Part shown: positions 10,261 to 18,816 of the stretch, one piece after another
How the letters are laid out: every line of letters starts with the position of its first letter
How positions within the stretch are numbered: the stretch's first letter is position 1
Assembly: GCA_963760985.1 (NCBI GenBank)
Contig: CAVXFM010000016.1
Coordinates: 434,001 to 498,000, forward strand
Length of the DNA: 64,000 nt
Reading direction: 5' to 3'
Origin: JACRDG01 sp963760985
Lineage (GTDB): Bacteria; Desulfobacterota; Desulfomonilia; Desulfomonilales; Desulfomonilaceae
Position numbers and translations under genes: made by a program
Notes under the pieces: model-generated
Told to the model about the DNA's origin: nothing
Databases searched by the model: none
What the model saw: the letters and a program-made list of their open reading frames with translations, nothing else

Positions 10261-10340
10261 CGCGGGAGGATCGGCGAGTCTCACGTGAAGTGCTCTTCTC
10301 GGTGACCCTGATGCCATGGCACCGCAGGAAGTGCCTTGAA

Positions 10341-10360
10341 CGGGGTACATTTGTACCCGG
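10341..10360. terminator. Palindrome between convergent genes
   Basis: GGGTACA (10343-10349) and TGTACCC (10352-10358) form a hairpin with a two-base centre. It lies between the flavoprotein stop (10260) and the GNAT stop (10369), a position suited to a bidirectional terminator. It lacks flanking T-runs. Confidence 0.35.
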
Positions 10361-10368
10361 CTCGTGTG

Positions 10369-10823
10369 TCAGTCCTGAAAAAACAGGCGTAAGGGGATCA
10401 TTTCCGACAGCACGAAGCCATGGCGTTGATAGAATCGAATCGCGGGATCATTGGTCCTGTCGGTCAGCAACGTGATACGTGAGCATCCCGCTGCCCGTGC
10501 CACGGCAATGGCATCGGAAAGCAGCAAAGACCCCACACCGTCGTTCCGTTTTTCCGGCCTGTACGATCATGTCCTCGACAATGGCAACTCGACCTCCGCA
10601 CGCAGTGCTCACGGTGAACAGAATATTGACCATGCCGACGACCTCGGGGCCATCTCGCAACGCAAGGATGCAACCGACTTCCGGATGCTCGATGATCGCG
10701 CGCGAATCCCGCGGTTTGTCGCTCGATGTCCGGCTTGAAATCAGCTTCCTGAGCGAACAGGAGGCTGAGCAACTCGGACAGTTGCGGAATGTCCTCCAAA
10801 GTGGCTTTGCACATAGTAACCAT
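10369..10823 (-). CDS. GNAT-family acetyltransferase (two frameshifts)
   Basis: About 150 residues joined from three frames. MVTMCKATLEDIPQLSELLS begins at 10823 behind GGAAGGG. The middle is RAIIEHPEVGCILALRDG and VVGMVNILFTVSTACGGRVA. The end is RNDGVGSLLLSDAIAVARAA, with TNDPAIRFYQRHGFVLSEM before the stop. The Q/RxxGxG-type acetyl-CoA loop (RNDGVGS) and the FYQRHGF end are diagnostic of GNATs. Shifts lie near 10700 and in an A5 run near 10547. Substrate unknown. Confidence 0.78.
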
Positions 10824-11160
10824 AGGCTGTTCCCTTCCTGTGGCAACGGCCTCCTGGGAGCCTTTGCCGAGGTACGCAGGCACTTGTGAATTCATGCCGC
10901 GCGCTCTTGCTCCCACGTGCAAGTCTCCGCAAAAGCTTGCCACTGAATCCTATTCGGTTCTCCAGATAAACAAATCCAGGGGACGCGTGGCCCATTTTTG
11001 CCTACCTGAGCGGAGTGACGCTGCGCACACAGGATACCCTTTGCCGAGTACCAAGGATAAGAAAGTCTGAAGCGAAAGGGTAGGGCATCTTTATGGACAA
11101 CGCAACCCCATCTTTGAAGGTTGACTGAGATATCAATGCTCGATACACTCACTGAGGATC

Positions 11161-11263
11161 TATAGTGAACCCCACTGCGATTCGGTGCACCTTTGGGGAA
11201 CGCCTTCAAGTGGCCCACACCGCTCGGCTTTCCGCGGATGATGGGCTTTTGGCACGCGGGATA
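11161..11263 (-). repeat. Dispersed repeat family D, copy 2 (inverted)
   Basis: The reverse complement matches 347-450 closely over about 100 bases. It lies in the 676-base gap (10824-11499) between the GNAT gene and the acyl-CoA synthetase. The rest of that gap shows no credible gene. Confidence 0.6.
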
Positions 11264-11499
11264 GGACAGGCGTAATACATTGAGGCTGGAGCGGTCGAAC
11301 GACACCGCGCAGGACTTGGCCGCGGAACTCTCTGAGAAGAGGCTCACGAGGACCGGGAACGTCGGGTCAAGTGTCCCCGGCCAACCAGCATGGGCTGCCC
11401 GCGCCAAGGTTCCGCGACGTAACTCTTCGTCCACCGGTGCCTGAGGCGCGTCACTACCAATAATCTATCCCACCACAATCCGTGAGAAGGAGATGTGAG

Positions 11500-13156
11500 A
11501 TGTCCGAGTTCTCAAAACCGTTGACCGAAGAGGAAAAGGCGCATTACGAAGTGCTGAACAGGGAAAATAACGAATTCCTTATGAATCGGTACAATCAGAC
11601 GAACCGCTGGGTCATCGCTGATATGATCCGGCGTGCTCGCTATCATTTTCCGGACAAGAAGGCCATGATTTATGGCGACAAGAGCCTGACCTATCGTGAA
11701 ATGGAAGATGAGTGCAACCGTGTCGCCAATGCGCTGACCGATCTGGGAGTGGGAAAATACGATCGCGTCGCCATACTTGCTCACAACACCATCCATCATG
11801 TGCTCACGTGGATCGGTTGTTGCAAGATCGGCGCAGTGTATCTGGCTATCAACTATCTCTTACGCGGCAAAGACATTTCGTACTGCATCAATCACTCTGA
11901 GAGCAAAGTATTCATCGTGGAAGATGCCCTGTACGACCTGGTGAAAGATGTGCTCGACGAAATGCCCACGGTCAAGACACTGATCTGGTCAAATCAGGGC
12001 GCAGGGCAACCCCCTGTGAGTGAGCGGTTCAAGGACTTTGACTCGTGGGTGAAGCCGCATCCGTCAACCGCCCCTGATACGATTCTCCACATTGAGGACC
12101 CGTGCCAGATGACGTACACCAGTGGGACGGAATCGCGGCCCAAGGGAGTCATCATAAGCAATCAATCGCTTATGGCCCACTACATGGGCTGCATCATCGA
12201 CGGCCAATACGATAGTGACGATGTGAATATCAACGCATTGCCCATATATCACTGTGCACAAAGGGACGTGTTTATGAACCCCATGTTTCTGGCTCGGCGC
12301 GACCAATATACTCATGGGACCGGATATCGGACAAATTCTCAAGAACATCCAGGATTACAAGGCTACCATGTTTTTTGCGCCGCCCACGGTTTGGATTGCG
12401 ATTCTCAGGCATCCCACATTTCAAGACCACGATCTGAGCAGTCTCAAGAAATGTTACTATGGTGCATCCATTATGCCCGTGGAAATCCTCAAGGAAATCA
12501 TGGATCGCCTGCCTGGAACAAAGATTTACAACTATTACGGCCAAACGGAACTCGCACCGTACCACACGATTTTGAAAGCAAAAGATGCTACCGCGAAGCT
12601 CGGGTCTGCAGGCATGGGTGGCTTGAACATGGAAACCAGGTTGGAAAGTGACGACGGAACCGCGATCGTTGAGGCCGGAATTTCCGGTGAAATCTGCGGC
12701 CAAGGCCCGCATGTTATGACCATGTATTTCAAAGACCCGGAAAAGACAGAAGAAGCCATGAAGGGCGGCTGGTTCCATTCCGGAGACATCGGCGTCATGG
12801 ATGAGGACCGGTACATCACCGTGGTGGACAGAAAAAAGGACATGATCAAGACCGGTGGAGAGAACGTGCCGACAAGAGAAGTGGAAGAGGCCATTTACCT
12901 GGACAAACGAGTCCAGGAAGTGGCAGTAATCGGCCTTCCCCACGCAAAGTGGGTCGAAGCGGTTACCGCGATCATCGTGCCCAAGGCAGGCGAGCAGATC
13001 ACCGAAGAGGAAATCGCTGCCCTATGCCGACGCGAACTGGCAGCGTTCAAGTGCCCCAAGAAGATTATTTTCGTAGACGCCTTACCCAAAACGCCTACAG
13101 GCAAGATATTGAAGCGTGAAATGAGAGTGTCGTACAAGGAAGCGTTTGAGAAATAA
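11500..13156 (+). CDS. AMP-dependent acyl-CoA synthetase (one frameshift)
   Basis: About 551 residues; the start at 11500 follows AAGGAGA. The adenylate-forming fold is complete: P-loop-like MTYTSGTESRPKGVI, A5 motif IYNYYGQTELAP, HSGDIGVMDEDRYITVVDRKKD (A7/A8) and the catalytic Lys in KTPTGKILKREM (A10). The break near 12289 is in a TTTC context; removing one base gives MNPMFWLGATNILMGP. Family membership fits a carboxylate-CoA ligase (fatty, aromatic or crotonobetaine-like acid); specificity cannot be read. No beta-oxidation neighbours are present, so it appears monocistronic. Confidence 0.82.
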
Positions 13157-13186
13157 TGACTCCGACCGCGACCATCGGTCATTGAA

Positions 13187-13207
13187 GTGAGACCGTTTCG
13201 CTCTCAC
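13187..13207 (+). terminator. Hairpin after the acyl-CoA synthetase gene
   Basis: GTGAGA (13187-13192) pairs with TCTCAC (13202-13207), 30 bases after the stop. The stem is short and the downstream sequence lacks a T-run. Confidence 0.35.
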
Positions 13208-13290
13208 GCGAGTAGGATCGCACGAACGGGGATCTCCTCAGCGAAGTGATGAGACGGCTTCGCGTCGTCCGTACCGCAGGAGATCCTTGT
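13203..13290 (-). repeat. Repeat family B, copy 2 (inverted)
   Basis: On the minus strand the arms read GGATCTCCT ... AGGAGATCC around the family core GACGACGCGAAGCCGTCTC and TCACTTCGC. The tail GCGATCCTACTCG follows, matching the ACGATCTTACTCG tail of other copies. Both arms differ from copy 1 yet still pair. Confidence 0.7.
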
Positions 13291-13305
13291 CCTGGGGGAA
13301 GTTAT

Positions 13306-13466
13306 CACCGTGGTCGAAAGCCCTGACCGAATGGCTGGAGCTTGTGAAAGGTGGCGGGGGGGCCCCTGAACGAAGATTCGACGGCCTTGCGTCGCTCGAA
13401 GTGAAGGGGACCTGCCGACACCCAAGAAGAATCAACCGGACAAAACTTTTGGGAACAAGTATATAC
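13306..13466 (+). repeat. Dispersed repeat family A, copy 2
   Basis: Shares CCCTGACCGAA, AAAGGTGGC, CGAAGATTCGACGGC, GAAGTGAAG and AACTTTTGG blocks with 1-125 and 46220-46381. It abuts the inverted copy of repeat B, making a composite repeat island in the 450-base gap before the DsrE-like gene. Confidence 0.6.
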
Positions 13467-13608
13467 CTGCGAAAGCGAATCGATATCAGAGATTGGCAGT
13501 CGGTCCTGGAGGAAGATCTTTTACGCGAAAGTAAGGGGGAACGCCCGATGAAAAGAGGTCGGTTCCCCCTCATTCTCGTTTCAGGCCTTGCAACCGTGAC
13601 CGCACGCA

Positions 13609-14097
13609 TCAGGGTTTTATGTACGCGAAGCCTTTCGCCTGAAGGTCTATCAGTTCCAGAATGCCCGCAGGGACCACTTCGACAATCTGGAACAGATCTG
13701 TCTTCGCGATATTGTTCTTGGCCAGTGCGTTCCTGCACGCTTTGAAATGCACGCCCAGTTTGTGAAGCTCTTCCATGTCAGACCCGTGCTTGCCGACTCT
13801 GTCCTTGCGGAACAGGTTGACTGCCTTTCCGTTCGCCACCATGGCCACCTGGCAGTGTGGAGGCGTAACCTCCTTGAAAAGGTTCTTGATGTTCTCCAAG
13901 GCCAGCGTGAGCCGCGCTTCCTCATCAGAATCCAGATGAAAAACGACTTTCCGTTGAGTGTCCATGTGAGTGCCTCCTGCCTTCTGCCCTTGCTTCATAA
14001 TCTGAGATGCGGCGGGTTCCGATTGGCCTCCGTGCGCGGGGACAAGAAACCCCCAGCCAATTACCAGGGCCAAAAGTGCGTAGATACAATTCTTCAT
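13609..14097 (-). CDS. Exported DsrE/DsrF-like protein
   Basis: 162 residues from 14097, behind GAGGAGG. A signal peptide (IYALLALVIGWGFLVPAHGG) is followed by a DsrE-like alpha/beta domain: KVVFHLDSDEEARLTLALEN, a central VAMVANGKAVNLF and a single Cys in HFKACRNALAKNNI, ending LIDLQAKGFAYIKP. Cytosolic relatives (DsrE, TusD, YchN) handle sulfur transfer or assemble as small oligomers. The exported form belongs to a poorly characterised subgroup, so a periplasmic sulfur-related role is only an inference from fold. Confidence 0.72.
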   Translation of the reverse strand: MKNCIYALLALVIGWGFLVPAHGGQSEPAASQIMKQGQKAGGTHMDTQRKVVFHLDSDEEARLTLALENIKNLFKEVTPPHCQVAMVANGKAVNLFRKDRVGKHGSDMEELHKLGVHFKACRNALAKNNIAKTDLFQIVEVVPAGILELIDLQAKGFAYIKP

Positions 14098-14452
14098 CCA
14101 GCGGCCTCCTCGAGTTGTCACGTTTCGAAACACTTCGGGTTCGGGATGTGTCCGGATCCCTTTCATGAGTGCAGGGTGCAGTAAACTGCCCGCATAAGGA
14201 ATTTCGTAGCCGGAATCCTCCCGTCCCACGATCGGAAGACGAAACGCTTCGGCAACCGTGCGCTACGAGTAGCTTGTGTGCCGGGAAGCAAAGATACTGC
14301 AGCGCTCCGCCGCGGTCAAGCATCATAGGGGCCCGCCCAGCCTTTTGGAGGATGTCTTCGCAAGCCTTGGCCCCTTCAAGAAAAACTGCTATACTCACGG
14401 CCTGCCCGCAGGTGATGAGAGTAGAAACGGAGGATGGCTCCTGGGGAGAACG
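14098..14452. other. Interval with an ambiguous minus-strand ORF
   Basis: A minus-strand open frame from 14461 reads EGAKACEDILQKAGRAPMML early and then becomes irregular. It overlaps the presumed leader of the peptide at 14453. I cannot assign it to a family. Nothing else is recognisable here. Confidence 0.3.
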
Positions 14453-14731
14453 AAGTACCAAAAGCCTCGACTGGTAGATTTGACGTCAGCTGAGTGGGCC
14501 CGGGGCGCCAACTGCTCTGAAGGAAGTTCACCGGGTGGAGGTCAAGTCTGTGGGCCCGGTACGTCTGCCGGGAATAATTGCCAGGATGGTTCCACAGCAG
14601 GGGGGCACTGCGATTCGGGCTCGGTCACGTATGGGGGCAAGTGCAAGGCCGGATCCGTAGCAAGTGGCGGCAAGTGTGACGATGGATCCGTGGCCGGTAG
14701 TCAGTGTGTAGACGGTGGAGCAGGGCGTTGA
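14453..14731 (+). CDS. Cys-rich repeat peptide, candidate RiPP precursor
   Basis: 92 recognisable residues. The leader-like start is KYQKPRLVDL followed by TSAEWARGANC. The C-terminal part contains seven Cys in an almost regular CxxG[S/T] repeat with 9-11 residue spacing (NCSEGS, VCGPGT, NCQDGST, HCDSGS, KCKAGS, KCDDGS, QCVDGG). The KYxKPxLxxL leader plus Gly/Ser/Cys core is the layout of radical-SAM-modified peptides of deltaproteobacteria. No ATG, GTG or TTG is in frame close upstream. ATGs at 14415 and 14434 are out of frame, and a GTAC at 14455-14458 next to the leader makes an indel plausible, so the true start is unresolved. No modifying enzyme or transporter is adjacent; the nearest genes are DsrE-like and valS. 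Confidence 0.6.
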   Translation, partial: KYQKPRLVDLTSAEWARGANCSEGSSPGGGQVCGPGTSAGNNCQDGSTAGGHCDSGSVTYGGKCKAGSVASGGKCDDGSVAGSQCVDGGAGR

Positions 14732-14747
14732 ACCACTTCTCTGACCT

Positions 14748-14781
14748 CCGACAGGAGGCTGTCGGGAACACGTGATGTTCC
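14748..14781. terminator. Two adjacent hairpins between convergent genes
   Basis: CCGACAG-GAGG-CTGTCGG (14748-14765) is followed by GGAACA-CGTGA-TGTTCC (14765-14781). Position between the peptide stop and the valS stop suggests a bidirectional terminator. The first hairpin also has a geometry compatible with a SECIS (see findings). Confidence 0.5.
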
Positions 14782-14801
14782 GCGACAACCTCCAGGCGCG
14801 G

Positions 14802-17459
14802 TCAGTCCTTTTTCCCTACTTTCATCCCCGAAATTTCAACAACATAGTCTTCGGAGCCGGGGGCAATCACCAGGTTCCATGATTGGCATCGAGTCGCTGG
14901 TTTCAAATCATCCTCCATCTCCCTGAGAATAGGAATGGTGATTCCAGAAGCTGTCACAGTAAGAGTATCAATGGGGACTCCCAGAGACAGTTGCTGATCC
15001 GACTTCTTCCTATTGATCTCAGAATAGACTAGAGCCGCCAGGTCAAAGCGCCTCTGGTTGTCGGGCCGAGGAATGGCCTCGAAGTCGGCTTCCTTGGGCC
15101 ACGGGGCGACGCACACACTCTTGACTCCGGTCTCTTCGGCAAATGCCCAGGACCAAACCTCCTCGCAGATGTAAGGGATAAAAGGCGAAAACATCTTAAT
15201 AAGGGTCTCCAAACCAAGCCGTAGTGTCGCGAGGGCCGAACCTTGATCTGCCAGTATGGAGCCTACACCACCTCGCGCTCGATTCTTCGCAAACTCGACA
15301 TAGGTGTCGGTGAACGACTTCCAAAAGAAGCTCTCAAGGGTGGAAAGCGCACTGGAGAAATTGAATGCATCGAGCTGTTCTGTGGTGGTTTTCACGACTT
15401 TTCGCAAACGATCGATGAATGCACGATCCAGTTCACAGGATATGTCAGAAACAGGACCGTTCTGGGAGAGCACGAACTTGGACGCGTTATATATCTTGGT
15501 GACAAGCCTCTTACCGATCTTGACGATATTTTCATCATACGCGGTATCGACCCCCAGTCTCGCATTGCCGGACCAGTACCGAAGGGCATCAGAAGAAAAC
15601 TTCTCAAGCAGTTCGGTAGGGACGACCACATTTCCCTTACTCTTTGACATCTTTTTTCTGTCCGGATCCAGAAACCCATCCCGAAATGGCAATATTCTTC
15701 CACGGTATCGTGTGTTCGTGGAGCATGGCCTTCGCAATGGTATAAAAGCCCCATGTCCTTATAATTTCGTGACTTTGGGGTCGCACGTCCATGGGAAACA
15801 GCCGTCGATGGCGATCCGCATCCTGCACCCAGTGAGATCCGATCTGGGGGGTAAGTGAGCTGGTAAACCAGGTGTCAAAGACGTCAGGTTCGGCCATAAA
15901 GCCGTTGGGTTGGCCTCGTTGGGCTTCGCTAAATCCATCTGGCAGCGGACGACGGAGGGGTCAACAGGCAGCCGGGACTCGTCGGCCAAAAGGGGGTTCG
16001 CGTAGTCAGGAATGCCCGCTTCATCAAGCCTATACCAGAGCGGAAAAGTCACTCCAAAGTATCGTTGGCGGCTTATGCACCAATCAATGTTGAGATTTTG
16101 CGTCCAATCTCGATATCGGCTGTGCATGAAACCTGGATACCACTGTATTTCCTCCCCTTTTCTCAGGAGCTCCTCGCGTTTATCCAGCAGTCGCACAAAC
16201 CATTGCCGCGTGATGATGAACTCAAGAGGGTTCTCCCCTTTTTCAAAGAATTTTACCGCGTGCTTGATGGAACGTGGGGGTGCAACCAAAGGAGGTTCGG
16301 ACCCCGCGACCGATCCGTTCGAGGTCTTGAGCATGTCGATGATGGCGCTCCTCGCCTGTTTCACCGTCTTTCCTACCAGACCTTCATAAAAGCTATTTGC
16401 AAGGTCGGGGTCCTGACTTTCCCAACCCTGTTGGCCGAAAGTCACTGGCGCAAGTCGACCATTTTGCCCGATAATCTGCTTGAGCGGAAGGTTCTGCTCT
16501 CGCCACCACTGCACATCCGTTTGATCCCCGAACGTGCAGACCATCAGGATGCCTGTTCCTTTGGTCGGCTCCACCAATTTACTGGGAAAGCATTCAACTT
16601 CCGTAAGGAAGAGCGGCACAATAGCCTTCTTCCCATTGAGATGTGTGTATCTCTCGTCATCAGGATGGAACGCAACTCCCACGCACGCGGGGAGGAATTC
16701 CGGGCGGGTGGTTGAAATCACGAAACTTTCTTCTGAACCTGCAATGCCGAACCGTACATCGCAAAAAGCCGAATCCACTTCTCTATCTTCAACCTCGGCC
16801 TGAGCGATGGCCGTTTGAAAATCCACATCCCACATAGTAGGGCTCTTTGAACTATACACATGACCGTTTCTGAAGAGGTCCAAGAAACTCAATTGGGCCA
16901 TGGTCCGGCAGCGTGTATCGATGGTAGAATACTCTTGACTCCAATCCACGGAGAGTCCCAGCCTTTGCCACAAGTCCTTAAATATCTGTTCATCTTCCTT
17001 GGTAAGCTGTTGGCAAAGATCAATGAAATTGGGTCGTGATATGATTCTCGGTGGTTTCTTTCGGTCCGCAGCGCTTGGGTGGCTCACGTGAAAAGCCTCT
17101 TCATAGGGCGTATGCGGATCGCATCTCACGTGAAAATAGTTCTGAACCCTTCTTTCGGTCGGGAGACCATTGTCGTCCCAGCCCATGGGATAGAAAATAT
17201 TCTTCCCTAACATGCGTTGATATCGCACAATAATATCAGTATGTGTGTAACTAAATACGTGGCCCACGTGGAGAGACCCTGAAACCGTCGGAGGTGGGGT
17301 GTCGACAACAAATGTTTCGTCGCGTGATTTGGAAGGATCGTATCGGAATAAGCCAAGGCTGTTCCACAACGCTTGAAACTTGTCTTCCGCGGCCCTTGCA
17401 TCAAAGTGTTTGGGTAACTGGCTGATGTCTATTGTGGTTCTGGTACTTTTCAGAGTCAT
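14802..17459 (-). CDS. valS: Valyl-tRNA synthetase (two frameshifts)
   Basis: About 886 residues joined from three frames. The class I HIGH-type motif is HVGH at residues 64-67 (GSLHVGHVFSYTHTD). DWCISRQRYFG, DVFDTWFTSSLTPQI and KKMSKSKGNVV are all present. The insertion GLPTERRVQNYFHVRCDP and the TPQI sequence place it in the archaeal/actinobacterial/rickettsial class of ValRS rather than the common proteobacterial type. It charges tRNA-Val with proofreading in the CP1 domain. Frameshifts lie near 15905 (C-run one short) and 15680 (G-run one long), so it is probably intact in the organism. It appears monocistronic. Confidence 0.9.
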
Positions 17460-17627
17460 CTCACCTGTCCGGTAATGGCTTTGTGATCACCCACCGCATC
17501 CTATTTTCGGTATGTATGGTGTGTGAGATTGCGATTTTGACCGCGCGTTCATATGGCACAGTCGGGCCCGGGTGTCAATAGGTATTTTCGTGCTTCAGTA
17601 TCTGGTGGAAGCGCCTGCGGAACCTTT

Positions 17628-18170
17628 TCAGTCGACGAGGTTCTCCACATTCTCGCCTAAGTTTCTCGATGCCAACTCTTCGGTGTCCGAAAGTATGAGT
17701 TCTGCTGCAATGCCTGCAATGTCGGTGATAATTTCCCGACAGTGGAGCGCGTGCTCGCGACATAGCCAATCAGAATGCCATTTTTTTGTTAATTCTCTGC
17801 ACAAAGTATCGCCGTATTTCTCTCTTACACGATTCGGGATCTGGTTGAACAGGCGGTACAGACCAGGTCTCCCGTACAATTGATTCTTGGCCTTGCTCGC
17901 CACGTCCTTCCTATCCTCGCCCTCAGGAAGTGACGCGCGGCCGTGCACCGCACTCACAGCCATGACTCCGCCTGCAAGCGCGCCGCACGTGTCCCCGTAC
18001 AGGCCGATTCCCCCACCAAAACCGGTGGCCAGCTTCTTCACGTCCTGGGGAAGGCCCGTGTCGATTGACGAAAAGACCGCCTCAGTGATGCATTCGGCAC
18101 AATTGTATCCTAAAGAAAAGTTTTTCCGTGCCCGTTGTCTAATTTCCTCGATTTTCTCTTCCTTTGTCAT
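17628..18170 (-). CDS. C_GCAxxG_C_C family redox-disulfide protein
   Basis: 180 residues, start behind GAGGAG. Family signature: YNCAECITEAVF, ATGFGGGIGLYGDTCGALAGGVMAVS (the GCAxxG-like element is here TCGALAGG), and late cysteines in LCRELTKKW and ALHCREI. This is a conserved, functionally undefined family of anaerobes with four or more conserved Cys, thought to be redox- or metal-related. It is separate from valS by 168 bases and could be co-transcribed. Confidence 0.8.
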   Translation of the reverse strand: MTKEEKIEEIRQRARKNFSLGYNCAECITEAVFSSIDTGLPQDVKKLATGFGGGIGLYGDTCGALAGGVMAVSAVHGRASLPEGEDRKDVASKAKNQLYGRPGLYRLFNQIPNRVREKYGDTLCRELTKKWHSDWLCREHALHCREIITDIAGIAAELILSDTEELASRNLGENVENLVD

Positions 18171-18786
18171 GGGGTCTGCTCCTCGCTGCGAACTTTTTGT
18201 GACTCACCTGCAGGTGGCTTGAAATAACTGTGTTACGGCATCATTTCATGGTCGTGTCTCTCGGAACACGCCTCGTTCTCGTGGCGCCTTTGGGCGAACA
18301 ATCATATTTCGCGCATCGGGAAATCCGTTGCTCGCCACGCATCGCACCGGTGGTGATTGGCCCAGGCTTGGCCGGTGCGCTACGGATTTCGGCAATACCG
18401 GAAAGTACCACACCGCTGAGCAGCAGGTCAAGCTTGGATGCAAGCCAAAACCCCCGGTCTCCTTTGCGCGAGGGCCGAGGGTGTGATTGCGACGTACGAG
18501 AGACGGGGCCGAGGAGGATACAAGGCCCGCATAGGAGGTCTGATATCGGTGTGCGCCGATTCAGTAGGAAGGAAGGCAGGAGTCAACGCCCCCAAAACGT
18601 ACGGGCTGCCCGTTCGTAGCGGAGGAGGCATTGGCTCCGTCCTATTTTACTTGATGCACATCGGTATAAGGCGGTAAATCGGCTGTCGAGGAAAACTCAA
18701 TGCGCACTTCACTCGGGCCATTTCAGCCGATTCTGGCAAGAAACCGGAGATAATATGGATTACGTGACACGTGCGAGTCTACGGTC
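18171..18786. other. Intergenic interval
   Basis: About 620 bases between two leftward genes. The ORFs here have no ribosome site and no recognisable domain. I see no repeat matching the families described elsewhere. Confidence 0.4.
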
Positions 18787-18816
18787 ATGGCCATGCCTTG
18801 CACTTTGAGAGCCGAC

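Noticed and set aside
10824..11434. 180-residue minus-strand ORF upstream of the acyl-CoA synthetase
   Set aside because: It runs through repeat D and lacks any domain; the frame is not kept in the other repeat copy.
14098..14461. Minus-strand ORF with EGAKACEDILQKAGRAP as a real gene
   Set aside because: Coding-like only for about 50 residues, no start with ribosome site, and it overlaps the peptide leader; left as unresolved interval.
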